Of a DNA stretch of 64,000 nt, positions 24,236 to 34,389 are shown one piece after another. Source of the stretch: Scytonematopsis contorta HA4267-MV1 (GTDB lineage Bacteria > Cyanobacteriota > Cyanobacteriia > Cyanobacteriales > Nostocaceae); assembly GCA_019359035.1 (NCBI GenBank), contig JAHHIC010000052.1, positions 62,001 through 126,000 on the forward strand, given 5' to 3'. Below the pieces are notes generated by a model. It made no database searches. It saw only the letters and a program-made list of their open reading frames with translations, and had not been told where the DNA came from. How positions within the stretch are numbered: position 1 is the first letter of the stretch; each line of letters starts with the position of its first letter. Both the position numbers and the translations under genes were made by a program.

Positions 24236-25579
24236 ATGAATCGACAAAAATTTAGTAACGCAAGAGACAATTTCAGAATGCGGCGTTATGCAGTCAGTTT
24301 AGGAAGACGCTATGTTATGGCAGCAGCAAGTGTTGTTCTGTTGGGCGTGTTAGGGTGTTCTAGTGTCAGCGATAACTCTACTCATGCTAGTGCAAATGCT
24401 TTAGCCGCACCTAGTTTTGCAACCGAATCGAAGGTGACTAAAGAAGCGCAAAAGCCTAATCCCAAGCTAATTGATGCCAATACCAAATTTGGCTTTAAAT
24501 TATTTTCACAATTACAAACACAAGATAGTGGTAAGAATTTGTTTATATCCCCATCGAGTGTTGCAATTGCTTTAGCGATGACTTACAACGGGGCTAGCGG
24601 TTCCACTCAACAAGCGATGGCTAGAACCTTGGAATTACAGGGTTTGAGCCTAGAACAAATAAACTCTTCTTACGCAGCATTAAAAAATTTACTGGAAAAT
24701 CTAGACCCCAAGGTACAACTGACCATAGCAAATTCCCTTTGGGCTGATAAAAACGCCAGCTTTCAACCAGATTTTCTTAAAAGAAACCGAGATTTTTATA
24801 AAGCCAAGGTAACAAATTTAGACTTTCAGGATAGAAAATCACCTAGTGTTATTAATAACTGGGTTAAAGAAAGTACGCGGGGGAAAATTAATGAAATAGT
24901 GCAACAAATTAGACCAGAACAGGTACTCTTTTTGGTTAATGCTATTTACTTCAAAGGCTCTTGGACAGAAGAATTTGACAAAAAACAAACTACAGAAAAA
25001 CCTTTTTACTTAGCTAGCGGTGGACAAAAAAATCACCCCTTGATGTCCCAATCAGGAAAATATGAATATCTAGAACATGAACAGTTTCAGGCAGTCAGTT
25101 TACCCTATGGCAATTCCGGGAAAGTTAGTTTTTATATCTTTCTACCCAAACAAAACTCTAATCTGAAAACCTTTTATCAGAATTTGAATGCCCAAAGTTG
25201 GGAAGGGTGGATTTCAAAATTCAAGAAGCGAGAAGGTTCTGTACAGATTCCTCGCTTCAAAATGGATTATGACGTAACGCTCAACAACTCCCTAACCGCT
25301 TTGGGTATGGGTGAAGCATTTAGCGACCGTGCTGATTTCTCCGCAATGGGTAGCCAGAAAAATTTGAGCATTAGTGAAGTCAAACATAAAACTTTTCTGG
25401 AAGTAAACGAGGAAGGAACAGAAGCCGCTGCTGCTACCAGCGTGGGAGTAATGTTAACATCAATGCCAGTCGTAGAACCTTTTAGAATGGTTGTTGACCG
25501 TCCCTTTTTCTGTGCGATTCGAGATAACCAAACAGGTAGTGTGTTGTTCATGGGTTCAATTGTTGAACCCAAAACATAA
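24236..25579 (+). CDS. Serpin-family protease inhibitor, probable lipoprotein
   Basis: 447 residues with GAGGTGG upstream of the ATG. The N-terminal part has a basic stretch (RMRRYAVSLGRRYVMAA) then VVLLGVLGCSS, a lipobox with Cys near residue 41. Residues ~75-447 are a full serpin fold: FKLFSQLQTQDSGKNLFISP, NSLWADKNASFQPDF, LVNAIYFKGSWTEEFD, and the hinge FLEVNEEGTEAAAATS, whose small residues mark an inhibitory type, then the reactive loop VGVMLTSMPVVEPF and RPFFCAIRDNQTGSVLFMG. From the usual 17-residue spacing the scissile bond falls at about Thr-Ser in MLTSM (estimate). Bacterial serpins trap serine proteases; the nearby exported subtilase 0.5 kb upstream is a possible but unproven target. 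Confidence 0.95.
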   Translation: MNRQKFSNARDNFRMRRYAVSLGRRYVMAAASVVLLGVLGCSSVSDNSTHASANALAAPSFATESKVTKEAQKPNPKLIDANTKFGFKLFSQLQTQDSGKNLFISPSSVAIALAMTYNGASGSTQQAMARTLELQGLSLEQINSSYAALKNLLENLDPKVQLTIANSLWADKNASFQPDFLKRNRDFYKAKVTNLDFQDRKSPSVINNWVKESTRGKINEIVQQIRPEQVLFLVNAIYFKGSWTEEFDKKQTTEKPFYLASGGQKNHPLMSQSGKYEYLEHEQFQAVSLPYGNSGKVSFYIFLPKQNSNLKTFYQNLNAQSWEGWISKFKKREGSVQIPRFKMDYDVTLNNSLTALGMGEAFSDRADFSAMGSQKNLSISEVKHKTFLEVNEEGTEAAAATSVGVMLTSMPVVEPFRMVVDRPFFCAIRDNQTGSVLFMGSIVEPKT

Positions 25580-25634
25580 TGCAATACCCTACGGGAAGAC
25601 CTCCGGTCTACGCAATTCCCCACTCCCAACTCCC

Positions 25635-25677
25635 AACTCCCCAATTTTGAATTTTGAATTTTGAATTTTGAATTGAT
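25635..25677. repeat. CCCACTCC and TTTTGAA short tandem repeats
   Basis: The stretch 25615-25677 has CCCACTCC/CCAACTCC repeats then four or five copies of TTTTGAA. The same pair, reversed, lies inside tilS and downstream of it, so it is a recurring composite repeat. Confidence 0.7.
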
Positions 25678-26853
25678 TTAGGGTAATGTAGCCTCAGTTA
25701 TACTCAGGGATTTTTTCACCTCAGATTTTGAGGGTTGTTCTTCACCAGGGGATGCAACTACCTCCCCAGATGCGTCAATATAATTTTTATCCACACCTAA
25801 GGCTGGACGTAGGGCCATTAATGCTGTTTTGATAACAACAGCACTCGGTACCGCTACAATTACCCCCAAAAGTCCACCAACTCTCGCACCTGTTAATACA
25901 GAAATTAGTGCCCAAACTGGGTTTAAACCTGTAAAACTACCCAAAATCCTTGGGCCAATGATGGTTTCCAAAATTTGCTGTACAATTACCGCTGCAAGCA
26001 AAACCCTTGCTCCCATCCAAAAGTCTTGCAATGCTACTAAAGATGTGGTTAATGCAATACCCACCGAACCACCATAAGGAACTAAAGCCATAATGCCAAT
26101 AGTCAAGCCAAAAAGTAAACCGAATGGCACTTTTAGCCACAAAAATGTGGGAATTAAGGCAGAAGCCATACAGGTGGAAAGGATAAGCTGGGTAATGAAA
26201 AAATTCTGAAAAGAGAGCCGTACCGTATCGGAAAAAGGCTCGCGGAATTTTTGTGGTAGCCAATCCACCAAGCTTTGCCACAGCTCGTCACCATGTTGCA
26301 AAAGATAAAATGTCAACACCATTGTCAACAAAAAATCTAGCAGGCTAGTAACGGTGATTACTGCCAAATTTAAGACTTGTCCAGCAATCGCTTGTAATTG
26401 TCCTTTTACCCGGTCGTTAATTTGTACTAGTAAGGCATCAAGGTTTATTGGTAATCCAAAACTATCTGCTTTTTCGTTCAATATCATTAATTGCGAGCGT
26501 CCTGAGTCAATTAACTCTGGGATGCGAGCTACAAGTTGTTGAGCTTGTGTCAACGCAAGAGGGACAAGAGTTACACCTAACGCTAGCAAAATTGATACAG
26601 CCAGAACAAAGACTAAAATAGCAATAGGTTCCCGTTTTGCACCTTGACGCTCCATCCAACTTACTGGATAGTTAAGCAGAAACGCGAGTACTGATGCTCC
26701 TACTAAAATTACTATCAACGAATGAAAGTAAGTAAAAATTGCCGAAATCGCCCAACCATTTAGCACTAAGAGCGGAGCGAACAAGGCGATCGCCAAAAAA
26801 CGTGTTAGGGGTGTTAGTGCAACCCACCAGTCGAGGAGCTTGCGTGTCTGCAT
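25678..26853 (-). CDS. AI-2E family transporter
   Basis: 391 residues with about seven or eight transmembrane segments, the PerM/AI-2E layout: two N-terminal helices (LAIALFAPLLVLNGWAISAI and FHSLIVILVGASVLAFLLNY), a soluble helical section (TQAQQLVARIPELIDSG), then a C-terminal block with VPYGGSVGIA and GLNPVWALISVLTG. The family moves small molecules, sometimes the quorum signal AI-2, or acts in sodium/proton exchange; substrate is not predictable. The C-terminus is polar (GEEQPSKSEVKKSLS). Divergent from 26963, with a 109-bp shared promoter region. A HIP1 palindrome GGCGATCGCC lies at 26785-26794 in the coding sequence. Confidence 0.93.
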   Translation of the reverse strand: MQTRKLLDWWVALTPLTRFLAIALFAPLLVLNGWAISAIFTYFHSLIVILVGASVLAFLLNYPVSWMERQGAKREPIAILVFVLAVSILLALGVTLVPLALTQAQQLVARIPELIDSGRSQLMILNEKADSFGLPINLDALLVQINDRVKGQLQAIAGQVLNLAVITVTSLLDFLLTMVLTFYLLQHGDELWQSLVDWLPQKFREPFSDTVRLSFQNFFITQLILSTCMASALIPTFLWLKVPFGLLFGLTIGIMALVPYGGSVGIALTTSLVALQDFWMGARVLLAAVIVQQILETIIGPRILGSFTGLNPVWALISVLTGARVGGLLGVIVAVPSAVVIKTALMALRPALGVDKNYIDASGEVVASPGEEQPSKSEVKKSLSITEATLP

Positions 26854-26962
26854 TTTCCGCCGATTACAGGATAAAACTAAAATTAAATTCTTCTTTACAA
26901 TCTATTATCGCTTTCCTGACCACAGTCATTCATCTCTCTAGTTTAGGATTAGACTAAATCAC

Positions 26963-27355
26963 ATGAACGATTTTAATTCGATAGACATAGACCCCCCAAG
27001 TCAAGAGCAGGGAAATACATCTTTGAAAACAGTTTTTTACTTGATTCCAGTCATAGGTTTTTTTCCTTCACTGTGGGCACTTTACATTCAAAATGGCAGT
27101 CGGGAACAACTTGCTACCTGTCGCCTGTCTATTACATTGGCACTTAGCTGGCTTGTGGTATATCTTTTTTTAGCTACGGGAAATCAAGCCTCAAATTTAT
27201 TATCGCTGCGTCTGCTAATATTAAATACTTTTGCCACCTCTGGTTATTTTGTAGTCAGTGTTTGGTTGATAATTCGGGCTATCAGGGGTAAGAATAGCCG
27301 TGTACCGGGATTTAGCCGTCTTGCAGAACGATTTATCGGAAAACACCTGTCATAA
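26963..27355 (+). CDS. Small membrane protein, DUF4870-like
   Basis: 130 residues, three hydrophobic segments (VFYLIPVIGFFPSLWALYIQ, LSITLALSWLVVYLFLAT, NTFATSGYFVVSVWLIIRAI) in an otherwise short basic protein. The pattern Ile-Pro-Val-Ile-Gly-x-x-Pro then a final amphipathic helix is like DUF4870 family proteins, which have no known function. ATG at 26963, divergent from the transporter gene. Confidence 0.65.
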   Translation: MNDFNSIDIDPPSQEQGNTSLKTVFYLIPVIGFFPSLWALYIQNGSREQLATCRLSITLALSWLVVYLFLATGNQASNLLSLRLLILNTFATSGYFVVSVWLIIRAIRGKNSRVPGFSRLAERFIGKHLS

Positions 27356-27778
27356 TTATCTTAAAGACTAATGTCTTCAGTGTATATACTTGATTTTTTT
27401 CAGCAATTAAACATATCTTTTACAGTACTGGTCAAATTGGGTTTAATGTTGCCATACTTCATATAAAACGACTCCGGATTTGTCAGACAAGTAGGAGAAA
27501 TACTGCTATAAGTGTTTTGGTTAACACTAACAAATCAAATCTAACACTGATAATTAAAGAGGGAGGAAGAAAGAAGGAAGAAGGAGCAAGCAAAAAGAAA
27601 ATCGGTAAGGGATTTAAAGCCTGAACGGATTAAAATAAGCAATTTGTGATTTGCTCTTAACAACCTTGCTTCTGGCTTCTTCCTTCTTGCTTCTTCCTTT
27701 GTTGTTAAAGAAATAGCTAATATAAGTTAATTTCCCTGCTTCTTGTTTACGAATTGGCCTTAATTTTATTCAGTACGT
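27356..27778 (+). repeat. Leader of the LCP gene containing a purine/pyrimidine inverted repeat
   Basis: No gene in these 423 bp. From 27560 to 27700 a GGAAGAAAGAAGGAAGAAGG purine tract is followed ~110 bp later by its complement-like CTTCTTCCTTCTTGCTTCTT, so a transcript could fold into a long imperfect stem. Equivalent arrangements lie at 32608-32762 and 35886-36025. Confidence 0.6.
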
Positions 27779-29239
27779 GTGAGGAAGTCCGTGACAATTC
27801 AAAAAACCTCGGCTCAAGAGTCATTTTCGGAGAATACCTCCAACCCTGAGGACAACAGTTCTAAAAAAACCAAACCCGGTCGTTGGCTGTGGTTTTGGGT
27901 TGGGATGAGTGGAATCGCGATGATATCCGCAACAGCTGGAGCATTGCTAGCGGTTTCTCTAACCAGCACCCCTTTAATGCAAGCCAGTCTATCACCAGAA
28001 GAAGCAGCCGTTTTCGACAACGACCGTATTTCTGGTTCTGGTTTACGATTTTCAGAGTTAACTCGTCCTGTGAACATCCTAGTGATGGGGATGAGCGTAC
28101 TCCCACCAGATATAAAAAATCCTCCTCAGGAAGCGAAAAGTCAAAGATACCTTCCCCAAGTAAACTCTTTTGATGGCTTATCGGACGTAATACTCTTAAT
28201 CCGATTTGACCCGCAAAATAAAAAAGTGACTATGATTTCTGTTCCCAGAGATACCCGTGTACAGGTGGATGGATTTGGCAAGCAAAAAATTAATGCTACC
28301 AACCGCGAAGGTGGACCAGCTTTAAGCGCAAAAACCACCAGCGAGCTGTTAGGGGGAGTAGGAATTGACCGTTACGTAAGGATTAACGTCTTAGGAGTTG
28401 CCAAATTAATCGACGCCTTAGGTGGAGTCACGGTAACAGTACCCAAAGACATGAAGTATCAAGACGACTCTCAGCATTTATACATCAATTTAAAAGCAGG
28501 CAAACAGCATCTCAGTGGCGAAAAAACCCTACAATTACTGCGCTATCGTCATGACGAACTAGGTGACATTGGTCGGATACAACGTCAACAAATGGTGCTA
28601 CGTTCGTTGATGGACCAAACACTTAACCCAGCAACATTAGCACGACTACCACAAATCCTTAACGTCATTCAAGAAAACATAGACACCAACGTCTCAGTAG
28701 AAGAACTATTTGCCCTAGTTGGTTTCAGTACACGAACTAACCGCTCTAACATGCAAATGTTATTAGTACCTGGTCGCTTTAGCGAAAAGGGTGAATATGA
28801 CGCAAGCTATTGGTTACCTGACGAAGAAGGTATCAATAAAATGATGGCCAAACACTTTGAAGTACAAACAAATAAAACTTCACAAAGTACAGCACAAAAA
28901 ACAGATGCGACTAATTTAAAAATAGCAATACAGGATAGTACAGGTACACCAAATGCAAATCTACAAACTTTAGTAGATGCATTGCAAAAAGCAGGCTACC
29001 GTAATGTTTATATCGTCCAGTCTAAGGTGCAGCTCCAACCTTTAGAAGTTTCTCATATCGTTGCTCAGCAAGGGGACGGAGAATCAGCCGAAAATATTCG
29101 CAACAGCTTAGGATTTGGAGAAGTGCGGGTAGAAAGCACAGGTTACCTCAATTCTGATATCACCATTCAGGTGGGTAAGGACTGGTTGCAAGAAAACGCC
29201 AAGCTTGGTCAACCAAATAATACGCAATCGGGTAATTAA
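27779..29239 (+). CDS. LCP (LytR-CpsA-Psr) family cell wall ligase
   Basis: 486 residues, GTG start. N-terminal cytoplasmic tail (KKTKPGRWLW), one transmembrane helix (FWVGMSGIAMISATAGALLA), then the extracytoplasmic LCP domain: VNILVMGMS, SDVILLIRFDPQNKKVTMIS, VPRDTRVQVDG, INATNREGGPA, GVGIDRYVRINVLGVAKLID and the arginine motif LLRYRHDELGDIGRIQRQQ. C-terminal LytR_C domain from about residue 380 (NLKIAIQDSTGTPNANLQTL). LCP enzymes transfer polyprenyl-linked glycopolymers to peptidoglycan or proteins. A 28-codon ORF with a very strong ribosome-binding site follows. Confidence 0.96.
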   Translation: MRKSVTIQKTSAQESFSENTSNPEDNSSKKTKPGRWLWFWVGMSGIAMISATAGALLAVSLTSTPLMQASLSPEEAAVFDNDRISGSGLRFSELTRPVNILVMGMSVLPPDIKNPPQEAKSQRYLPQVNSFDGLSDVILLIRFDPQNKKVTMISVPRDTRVQVDGFGKQKINATNREGGPALSAKTTSELLGGVGIDRYVRINVLGVAKLIDALGGVTVTVPKDMKYQDDSQHLYINLKAGKQHLSGEKTLQLLRYRHDELGDIGRIQRQQMVLRSLMDQTLNPATLARLPQILNVIQENIDTNVSVEELFALVGFSTRTNRSNMQMLLVPGRFSEKGEYDASYWLPDEEGINKMMAKHFEVQTNKTSQSTAQKTDATNLKIAIQDSTGTPNANLQTLVDALQKAGYRNVYIVQSKVQLQPLEVSHIVAQQGDGESAENIRNSLGFGEVRVESTGYLNSDITIQVGKDWLQENAKLGQPNNTQSGN

Positions 29240-29259
29240 TTTTTAAGGAGGTGACTTTC

Positions 29260-29346
29260 ATGAAGTCTCTTCGTTCCCCTATCTATTTTTGTCATCTACA
29301 ATTAACCATCCGATTTTTTCTGGTTATAATCCCAGCAAGTAGTTAA
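29260..29346 (+). CDS. Candidate 28-residue peptide with perfect Shine-Dalgarno
   Basis: AAGGAGGTGA (29245-29254), ten bases complementary to the 16S rRNA 3' end, stands 5 nt before ATG. The peptide is short and half hydrophobic (LTIRFFLVIIPASS), so it could insert into the membrane. It begins 20 bp after the LCP stop codon and is closed by a hairpin overlapping its stop. No homologue known to me; the case rests on the ribosome-binding site. Confidence 0.4.
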   Translation: MKSLRSPIYFCHLQLTIRFFLVIIPASS

Positions 29347-29367
29347 TTTTAATTAGTTAACTACTTG
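29336..29367. terminator. Palindromic terminator between convergent genes
   Basis: Perfect 11-bp stem CAAGTAGTTAA / TTAACTACTTG with a 10-nt loop, between the plus-strand LCP/28-codon unit and the minus-strand hydrolase. It has no long U tract in either direction, so efficiency is uncertain. Confidence 0.5.
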
Positions 29368-29380
29368 CTCAATATTGCAG

Positions 29381-30289
29381 CTATTTCAATACATTAATTT
29401 CTTGAATCCAATCCCATAAAATCGGATTCACAATTTCAGGTGCTTCATCTTGCGGACAATGTCCAACACCTTCAAGGGGTATAAATTTCAGCACCTTGGG
29501 ATAATTAGCAAACTCTCGGCCCAATTCAATAGGCTCCCACGGGTCAGCACTTCCCCACAAAATCATTGCAGGACAGGGAAGTATCGGTAAAAAATCTTCT
29601 GGTAACGGTCCAGTCGAATAAGCCGTAAAAGCAATAAAAACTGCAACAGCACCAGGGTCACTAGCTGGAAGCATCAAAATATCTACTAATTCATCTGTAA
29701 CTGCATCTGGATTCTTATAAGCTTGTAGCAAAATCTTTTTTACAGTATTTCGTTTAGCAATTTGGTTGAAAAAGAACTGACCCACAGATGTAATAGCCAA
29801 AACTTTTTGTAACACCGGAGTACCCGCTCTGCGATACCAGGGCAAAGTAGCTCGTTTGCGGTCATGTAAAAGTCGTAGCGAACAGTTCAATAAAGCCACA
29901 CTCAAACCAATCTCCGGGTTATCCACCACAGCTTGCATAATGGCAATACAGCCTACAGAATTAGCGACCAAATGGACTGGTTCACCGACAACCTCCCGGC
30001 AAAAATCAGTTATTTGCTGTCCCCAAGTTTCAAATGTATAGGCAATTTCTTCATTCGGTTTAGGTTTAGCAGAACCACCAAAACCAATTAAGTCAATAGC
30101 ATAAACACGGCAATTTTCTGCTAGAACAGGCATATTTTTCCGCCAATGCTGCCAACAAGCACCAAAGCCGTGTACCATAACCACCACAGGTCCAGTAGTG
30201 CCAATGTGTTGGTAAGAAATAGGAAAGCCTTGCCAAATCCAGGTTTTTGCTGAATTCAGCACCGTATTTGGGGAAACAGAGGTGGTCAT
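29381..30289 (-). CDS. Alpha/beta fold hydrolase
   Basis: 302 residues. Canonical features: oxyanion strand VVMVHGFGACWQHWRKNMPV, YAIDLIGFGGSAKPKP, nucleophile elbow VHLVANSVGCIAIMQAV (Ser near residue 110), acid on MILWGSADPWEP, and the catalytic His in LEGVGHCPQDEAPE. The GFGACWQHWRKN and GFGGSAKP segments are common to a cyanobacterial and plant chloroplast branch that includes pheophytinase-like esterases, but the substrate cannot be assigned from sequence. No signal peptide, so cytoplasmic. Confidence 0.92.
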   Translation of the reverse strand: MTTSVSPNTVLNSAKTWIWQGFPISYQHIGTTGPVVVMVHGFGACWQHWRKNMPVLAENCRVYAIDLIGFGGSAKPKPNEEIAYTFETWGQQITDFCREVVGEPVHLVANSVGCIAIMQAVVDNPEIGLSVALLNCSLRLLHDRKRATLPWYRRAGTPVLQKVLAITSVGQFFFNQIAKRNTVKKILLQAYKNPDAVTDELVDILMLPASDPGAVAVFIAFTAYSTGPLPEDFLPILPCPAMILWGSADPWEPIELGREFANYPKVLKFIPLEGVGHCPQDEAPEIVNPILWDWIQEINVLK

Positions 30290-30660
30290 AGATTTTTAAT
30301 TTACAATTATCAATAACGAGCTATCCACAATGTTATTTTTACATTAATTTATATGTCTGTTGGGTATAGGGTTTTCCAAGTTCCTACTCCCCACTCAGCA
30401 ATTCGCAATTCGCAATTCGCAATATGCCGAGGCGGCACGCTACGCGAACGCAATTCGCAATTCCCACTCCCCCACTCCCCCACTCCCCACTCCCCCACTC
30501 CCCCACTCCCCAAATTCAGTAGTTTTACAATTTGCGGTAGCTAAATTCCTTATATAAAATTATTAAGTACCAACTATAGACACTAAAGTGGCTTAATCTC
30601 ATAAACTAACGCATAATTTGAACTATATTTTTTATTCTGAGTTTCATTCAGCCAGGGCAA
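30290..30660. repeat. Repeat-filled intergenic region
   Basis: 371 bp without a gene. 30399-30465 holds GCAATTCGCAATTCGC followed by the reversed interspersed core GGCGGCACGCTACGCGAA; 30466-30515 is an array of CCCACTCC / CCCCCACT units. The last 140 bp before the next gene are unique A/T-rich DNA and should hold its promoter. Confidence 0.7.
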
Positions 30661-31215
30661 ATGAGTATACTAGAATCAATTGATACTCCTATCGGCAGCT
30701 ACGCACCAGATTTTGAACTGCCAGGTATTGACAATCAAGTACACCATCTCAGCCGTTATTTAGAGAAATTTCGTGCAGTAGCGGTTATTTTAATGGGCAA
30801 TCAATGCCCGTACGTTGGTTTATATCTTGAGAGACTTAAAGCAATACAAGCAGAATTTGGTCAGAGTGGTTTTACACTCATTGGTGTAAATGGTAACGAC
30901 GGTACTGTGGAATCTGGCGAAAGCTTTGATAACATGAAAGCTTTTGCACAACACCACGAACTAAACTTTCCTTACCTGTGGGATTCAACCCAAGATGTTA
31001 CCCGCAGTTTTGGTACGATTAAAATACCAATGGCTTTTTTAATCGATAGCAATGGTGTGGTCAGCTACAAAGGGCAGATTGATGATAATCCATCTAACCC
31101 AGAGAGCGTACAACAGGATTACCTGAAAAACGCTATTGCTTCGTTATTAAAAGGTGAAGAGATTGAAATTAAACAAACGGAACCCTTGGGTAGTTTTTTA
31201 GTCTGGAGAAACTAG
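30661..31215 (+). CDS. Thioredoxin-fold protein (AhpC/TSA-redoxin type)
   Basis: 184 residues. Order of parts: SYAPDFELPGIDNQVHHLSR, the strand AVAVILMGNQCPYVGLYLER with a single active-site Cys (NQCPYV), FTLIGVNGNDG, ELNFPYLWDSTQDVTRSFG and the cis-Pro strand IKIPMAFLIDSNGVVSYKG. It matches the AhpC/TSA-like thioredoxin family in which one Cys (C-P-Y instead of C-x-x-C) suggests a peroxiredoxin-like rather than disulfide-exchange role. Cytoplasmic. Single gene with its own leader. Confidence 0.9.
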   Translation: MSILESIDTPIGSYAPDFELPGIDNQVHHLSRYLEKFRAVAVILMGNQCPYVGLYLERLKAIQAEFGQSGFTLIGVNGNDGTVESGESFDNMKAFAQHHELNFPYLWDSTQDVTRSFGTIKIPMAFLIDSNGVVSYKGQIDDNPSNPESVQQDYLKNAIASLLKGEEIEIKQTEPLGSFLVWRN

Positions 31216-31321
31216 ATTTTAGTTTAACTACAGGTACTCCACTTTATCACTATTTGGTAGTTAGACAGATAGCTCTACTACTGATATCTTAAATTGGAGG
31301 CAATTGCAACTTTATTGATAG

Positions 31322-32600
<1,279 letters not shown>

Positions 32601-32607
32601 CTTAAGT

Positions 32608-32762
32608 TCGAGGGAAGAAGGAAGAAGGAAGAAGGAAAAGAAAACCCTTTATCCTTCTTTCTTCATTTTTAATTAACTGAGAAATTCCTCTAGACCCTTT
32701 CAGTTTTCAAAAAAAATCCAAAAAAAACTTTTTCCCTCTCTCCTTTCCCTTCTTCCTTCTCA
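32608..32762. repeat. Purine/pyrimidine inverted repeat between frr and the next gene
   Basis: GGGAAGAAGGAAGAAGGAAG near the left end and CTTTCCCTTCTTCCTTCTC near the right end, about 120 bp apart. Same style as 27560-27700 and 35886-36025. No ORF. Confidence 0.6.
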
Positions 32763-32770
32763 AAAAACCT

Positions 32771-33910
32771 ATGTACGATTGCATTATTGTCGGTTCTGGT
32801 CCAGCAGGTGGAAGTGCTGCGTATCATTTAGCTAAACGCGGTCGCAAGGTTTTAATTTTAGAAAAAGATTTATTACCTAGATATAAAACCTGTTGTGGTG
32901 GTGTTTCTCCCGCAATAGCTAAATGGTTTGATTTTGATTTTAGCCCTGCAATTTCTCTGAAAGCCGATACACTGCGTTGTACCTGGAAAATGGGTGACCC
33001 AGTAGAAAGCAAATTGAAAACAAGCGAACCCGTATGGATGGTGCGTCGGGATATTTTTGACCACTTTTTAATACAACAAGCTCAGCGATTGGGAGCCGAA
33101 TTACAAGATAACACAGAAGTTAGAGGAATTAAATTTGATAGCGACCATTGGCAAGTAGATACCCCATTAGGACTAGTAACAGGACGCTATCTTGTTGCTG
33201 CTGATGGTGCGAAGGGTCCGATGGCAAAATGGTTGGGCTTTAAAGAACGCAAACGCCGTCTTGCTGCTGCTTTGGAAACAGAAGTTTACACAAATATAAG
33301 TAATCCAAACATGTTGCATTTCGAGTTTGGTATGGTAAAAAATGGCTATATTTGGAACTTCCCAAAGGCTGATAGTTATTCAATTAGTGTTGCAACTTTC
33401 GTTGGTGGTGAACCCAAAGACTTTAAGAAAATTTTAGATGAGTACGCTACAAAGGTAGGTTCGGATTTAGGCTTGAATTTAGGCTTGAATTTAAATAATT
33501 GTCGGCAATATGAACATCCTATTTGCTTATGGGACGGGGAACAGCAGTTGCATACACAAAATGCAGTCCTAGTTGGTGATGCAGCTTGCATTGCTGACCC
33601 ATTTACAGCAGAAGGTATTCGTCCCTCAATATTTACCGGAGTTAAAGCCGCTGAAGCTATTGATAAAGCTATTGCAGGTGATATAAACGCTTTACAAAAC
33701 TATAGCGATGTCATTAACGAAGAATGGGGCACCGAAATGGCTTGGGCTAAAAAACTAGCTAATTTATTTTATCGCTTTCCCGTTGTTGGCTACAAAGTAG
33801 GAGTAAAACGTCCCACAGGTCTACAATTGATGGGCAAAATTTTGTGCGGTGATGTCCGTTACAGTAAAGTCGCTGGTCGCGCTATTAAAAGTTTAAACCC
33901 ATTTGGGTGA
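32771..33910 (+). CDS. Geranylgeranyl-reductase-family FAD oxidoreductase
   Basis: 379 residues. Rossmann FAD motif CIIVGSGPAGGSAAYHLAKR at the N-terminus followed by VLILEKD; second FAD site VLVGDAACIADPFTAEGIRP, typical of the ChlP/geranylgeranyl reductase family. These enzymes reduce isoprenoid chains of chlorophyll, tocopherol or archaeal-type lipids. The CCGG motif (YKTCCGGVSPAIA) also marks the family. It is shorter than, and clearly distinct from, the canonical ChlP that cyanobacteria also carry, so the substrate is not known. No Shine-Dalgarno; the gene starts right after a pyrimidine-rich repeat. Confidence 0.9.
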   Translation: MYDCIIVGSGPAGGSAAYHLAKRGRKVLILEKDLLPRYKTCCGGVSPAIAKWFDFDFSPAISLKADTLRCTWKMGDPVESKLKTSEPVWMVRRDIFDHFLIQQAQRLGAELQDNTEVRGIKFDSDHWQVDTPLGLVTGRYLVAADGAKGPMAKWLGFKERKRRLAAALETEVYTNISNPNMLHFEFGMVKNGYIWNFPKADSYSISVATFVGGEPKDFKKILDEYATKVGSDLGLNLGLNLNNCRQYEHPICLWDGEQQLHTQNAVLVGDAACIADPFTAEGIRPSIFTGVKAAEAIDKAIAGDINALQNYSDVINEEWGTEMAWAKKLANLFYRFPVVGYKVGVKRPTGLQLMGKILCGDVRYSKVAGRAIKSLNPFG

Positions 33911-34031
33911 AGTGGGGAGTGGGGAGTGGGGAGTGGGGAGTGGGGAGTGGGGAGTGGGGAGTGGGGAGTGGGGAATTGCGAATTGCGTTCGCGTAGCGTG
34001 CCGCCTCGGCATATTGCGAATTGCGAATTGC
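33911..34031. repeat. Heptamer array plus interspersed core
   Basis: 33912-33972 is about nine copies of the heptamer GTGGGGA, directly after the stop codon of the oxidoreductase; 33974-34031 is the interspersed unit GCGTTCGCGTAGCGTGCCGCC inside GAATTGC repeats. The heptamer matches the CCCCAGT-like short tandem repeats described in heterocystous cyanobacteria. Confidence 0.85.
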
Positions 34032-34389
34032 TTAAACCACGTTCCCATAATAAAAAAAGCCATCACCATAAGCGAAAGCTGTCGGGTCAATGACTAGAGA
34101 ATAATTATTGGAAAAGGCTGTGAAAACGCTACCGAATTGCTGCGAAATTTAAATTTCTTGTTTTAGACGAGAGAAATCTTTAATATATGTCAGCAATTTT
34201 TGATTTTTATTATCGCTGACATATTTTAGTTTTTTCTCTTATTCATCAAGCTATAACATCGCATTTTTCACCCCAGATATGTCACAAAATTGTGCAAGAG
34301 CGAGTATCAATCGCATTTTTCACACCCCTTAAAACAGGGACAAGCCCGAAACGCATTCACGAGTCACTTATCCCTATCATCACAAATAT
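34032..34389. other. Gene-free region 3' of cyAbrB
   Basis: No ORF with coding character. A TATTATCGCTGACATATTTTAG-like stretch repeats part of itself (TGTCAGC / GCTGACA, ~34188-34222), a possible stem; otherwise nothing I can name. Confidence 0.35.
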
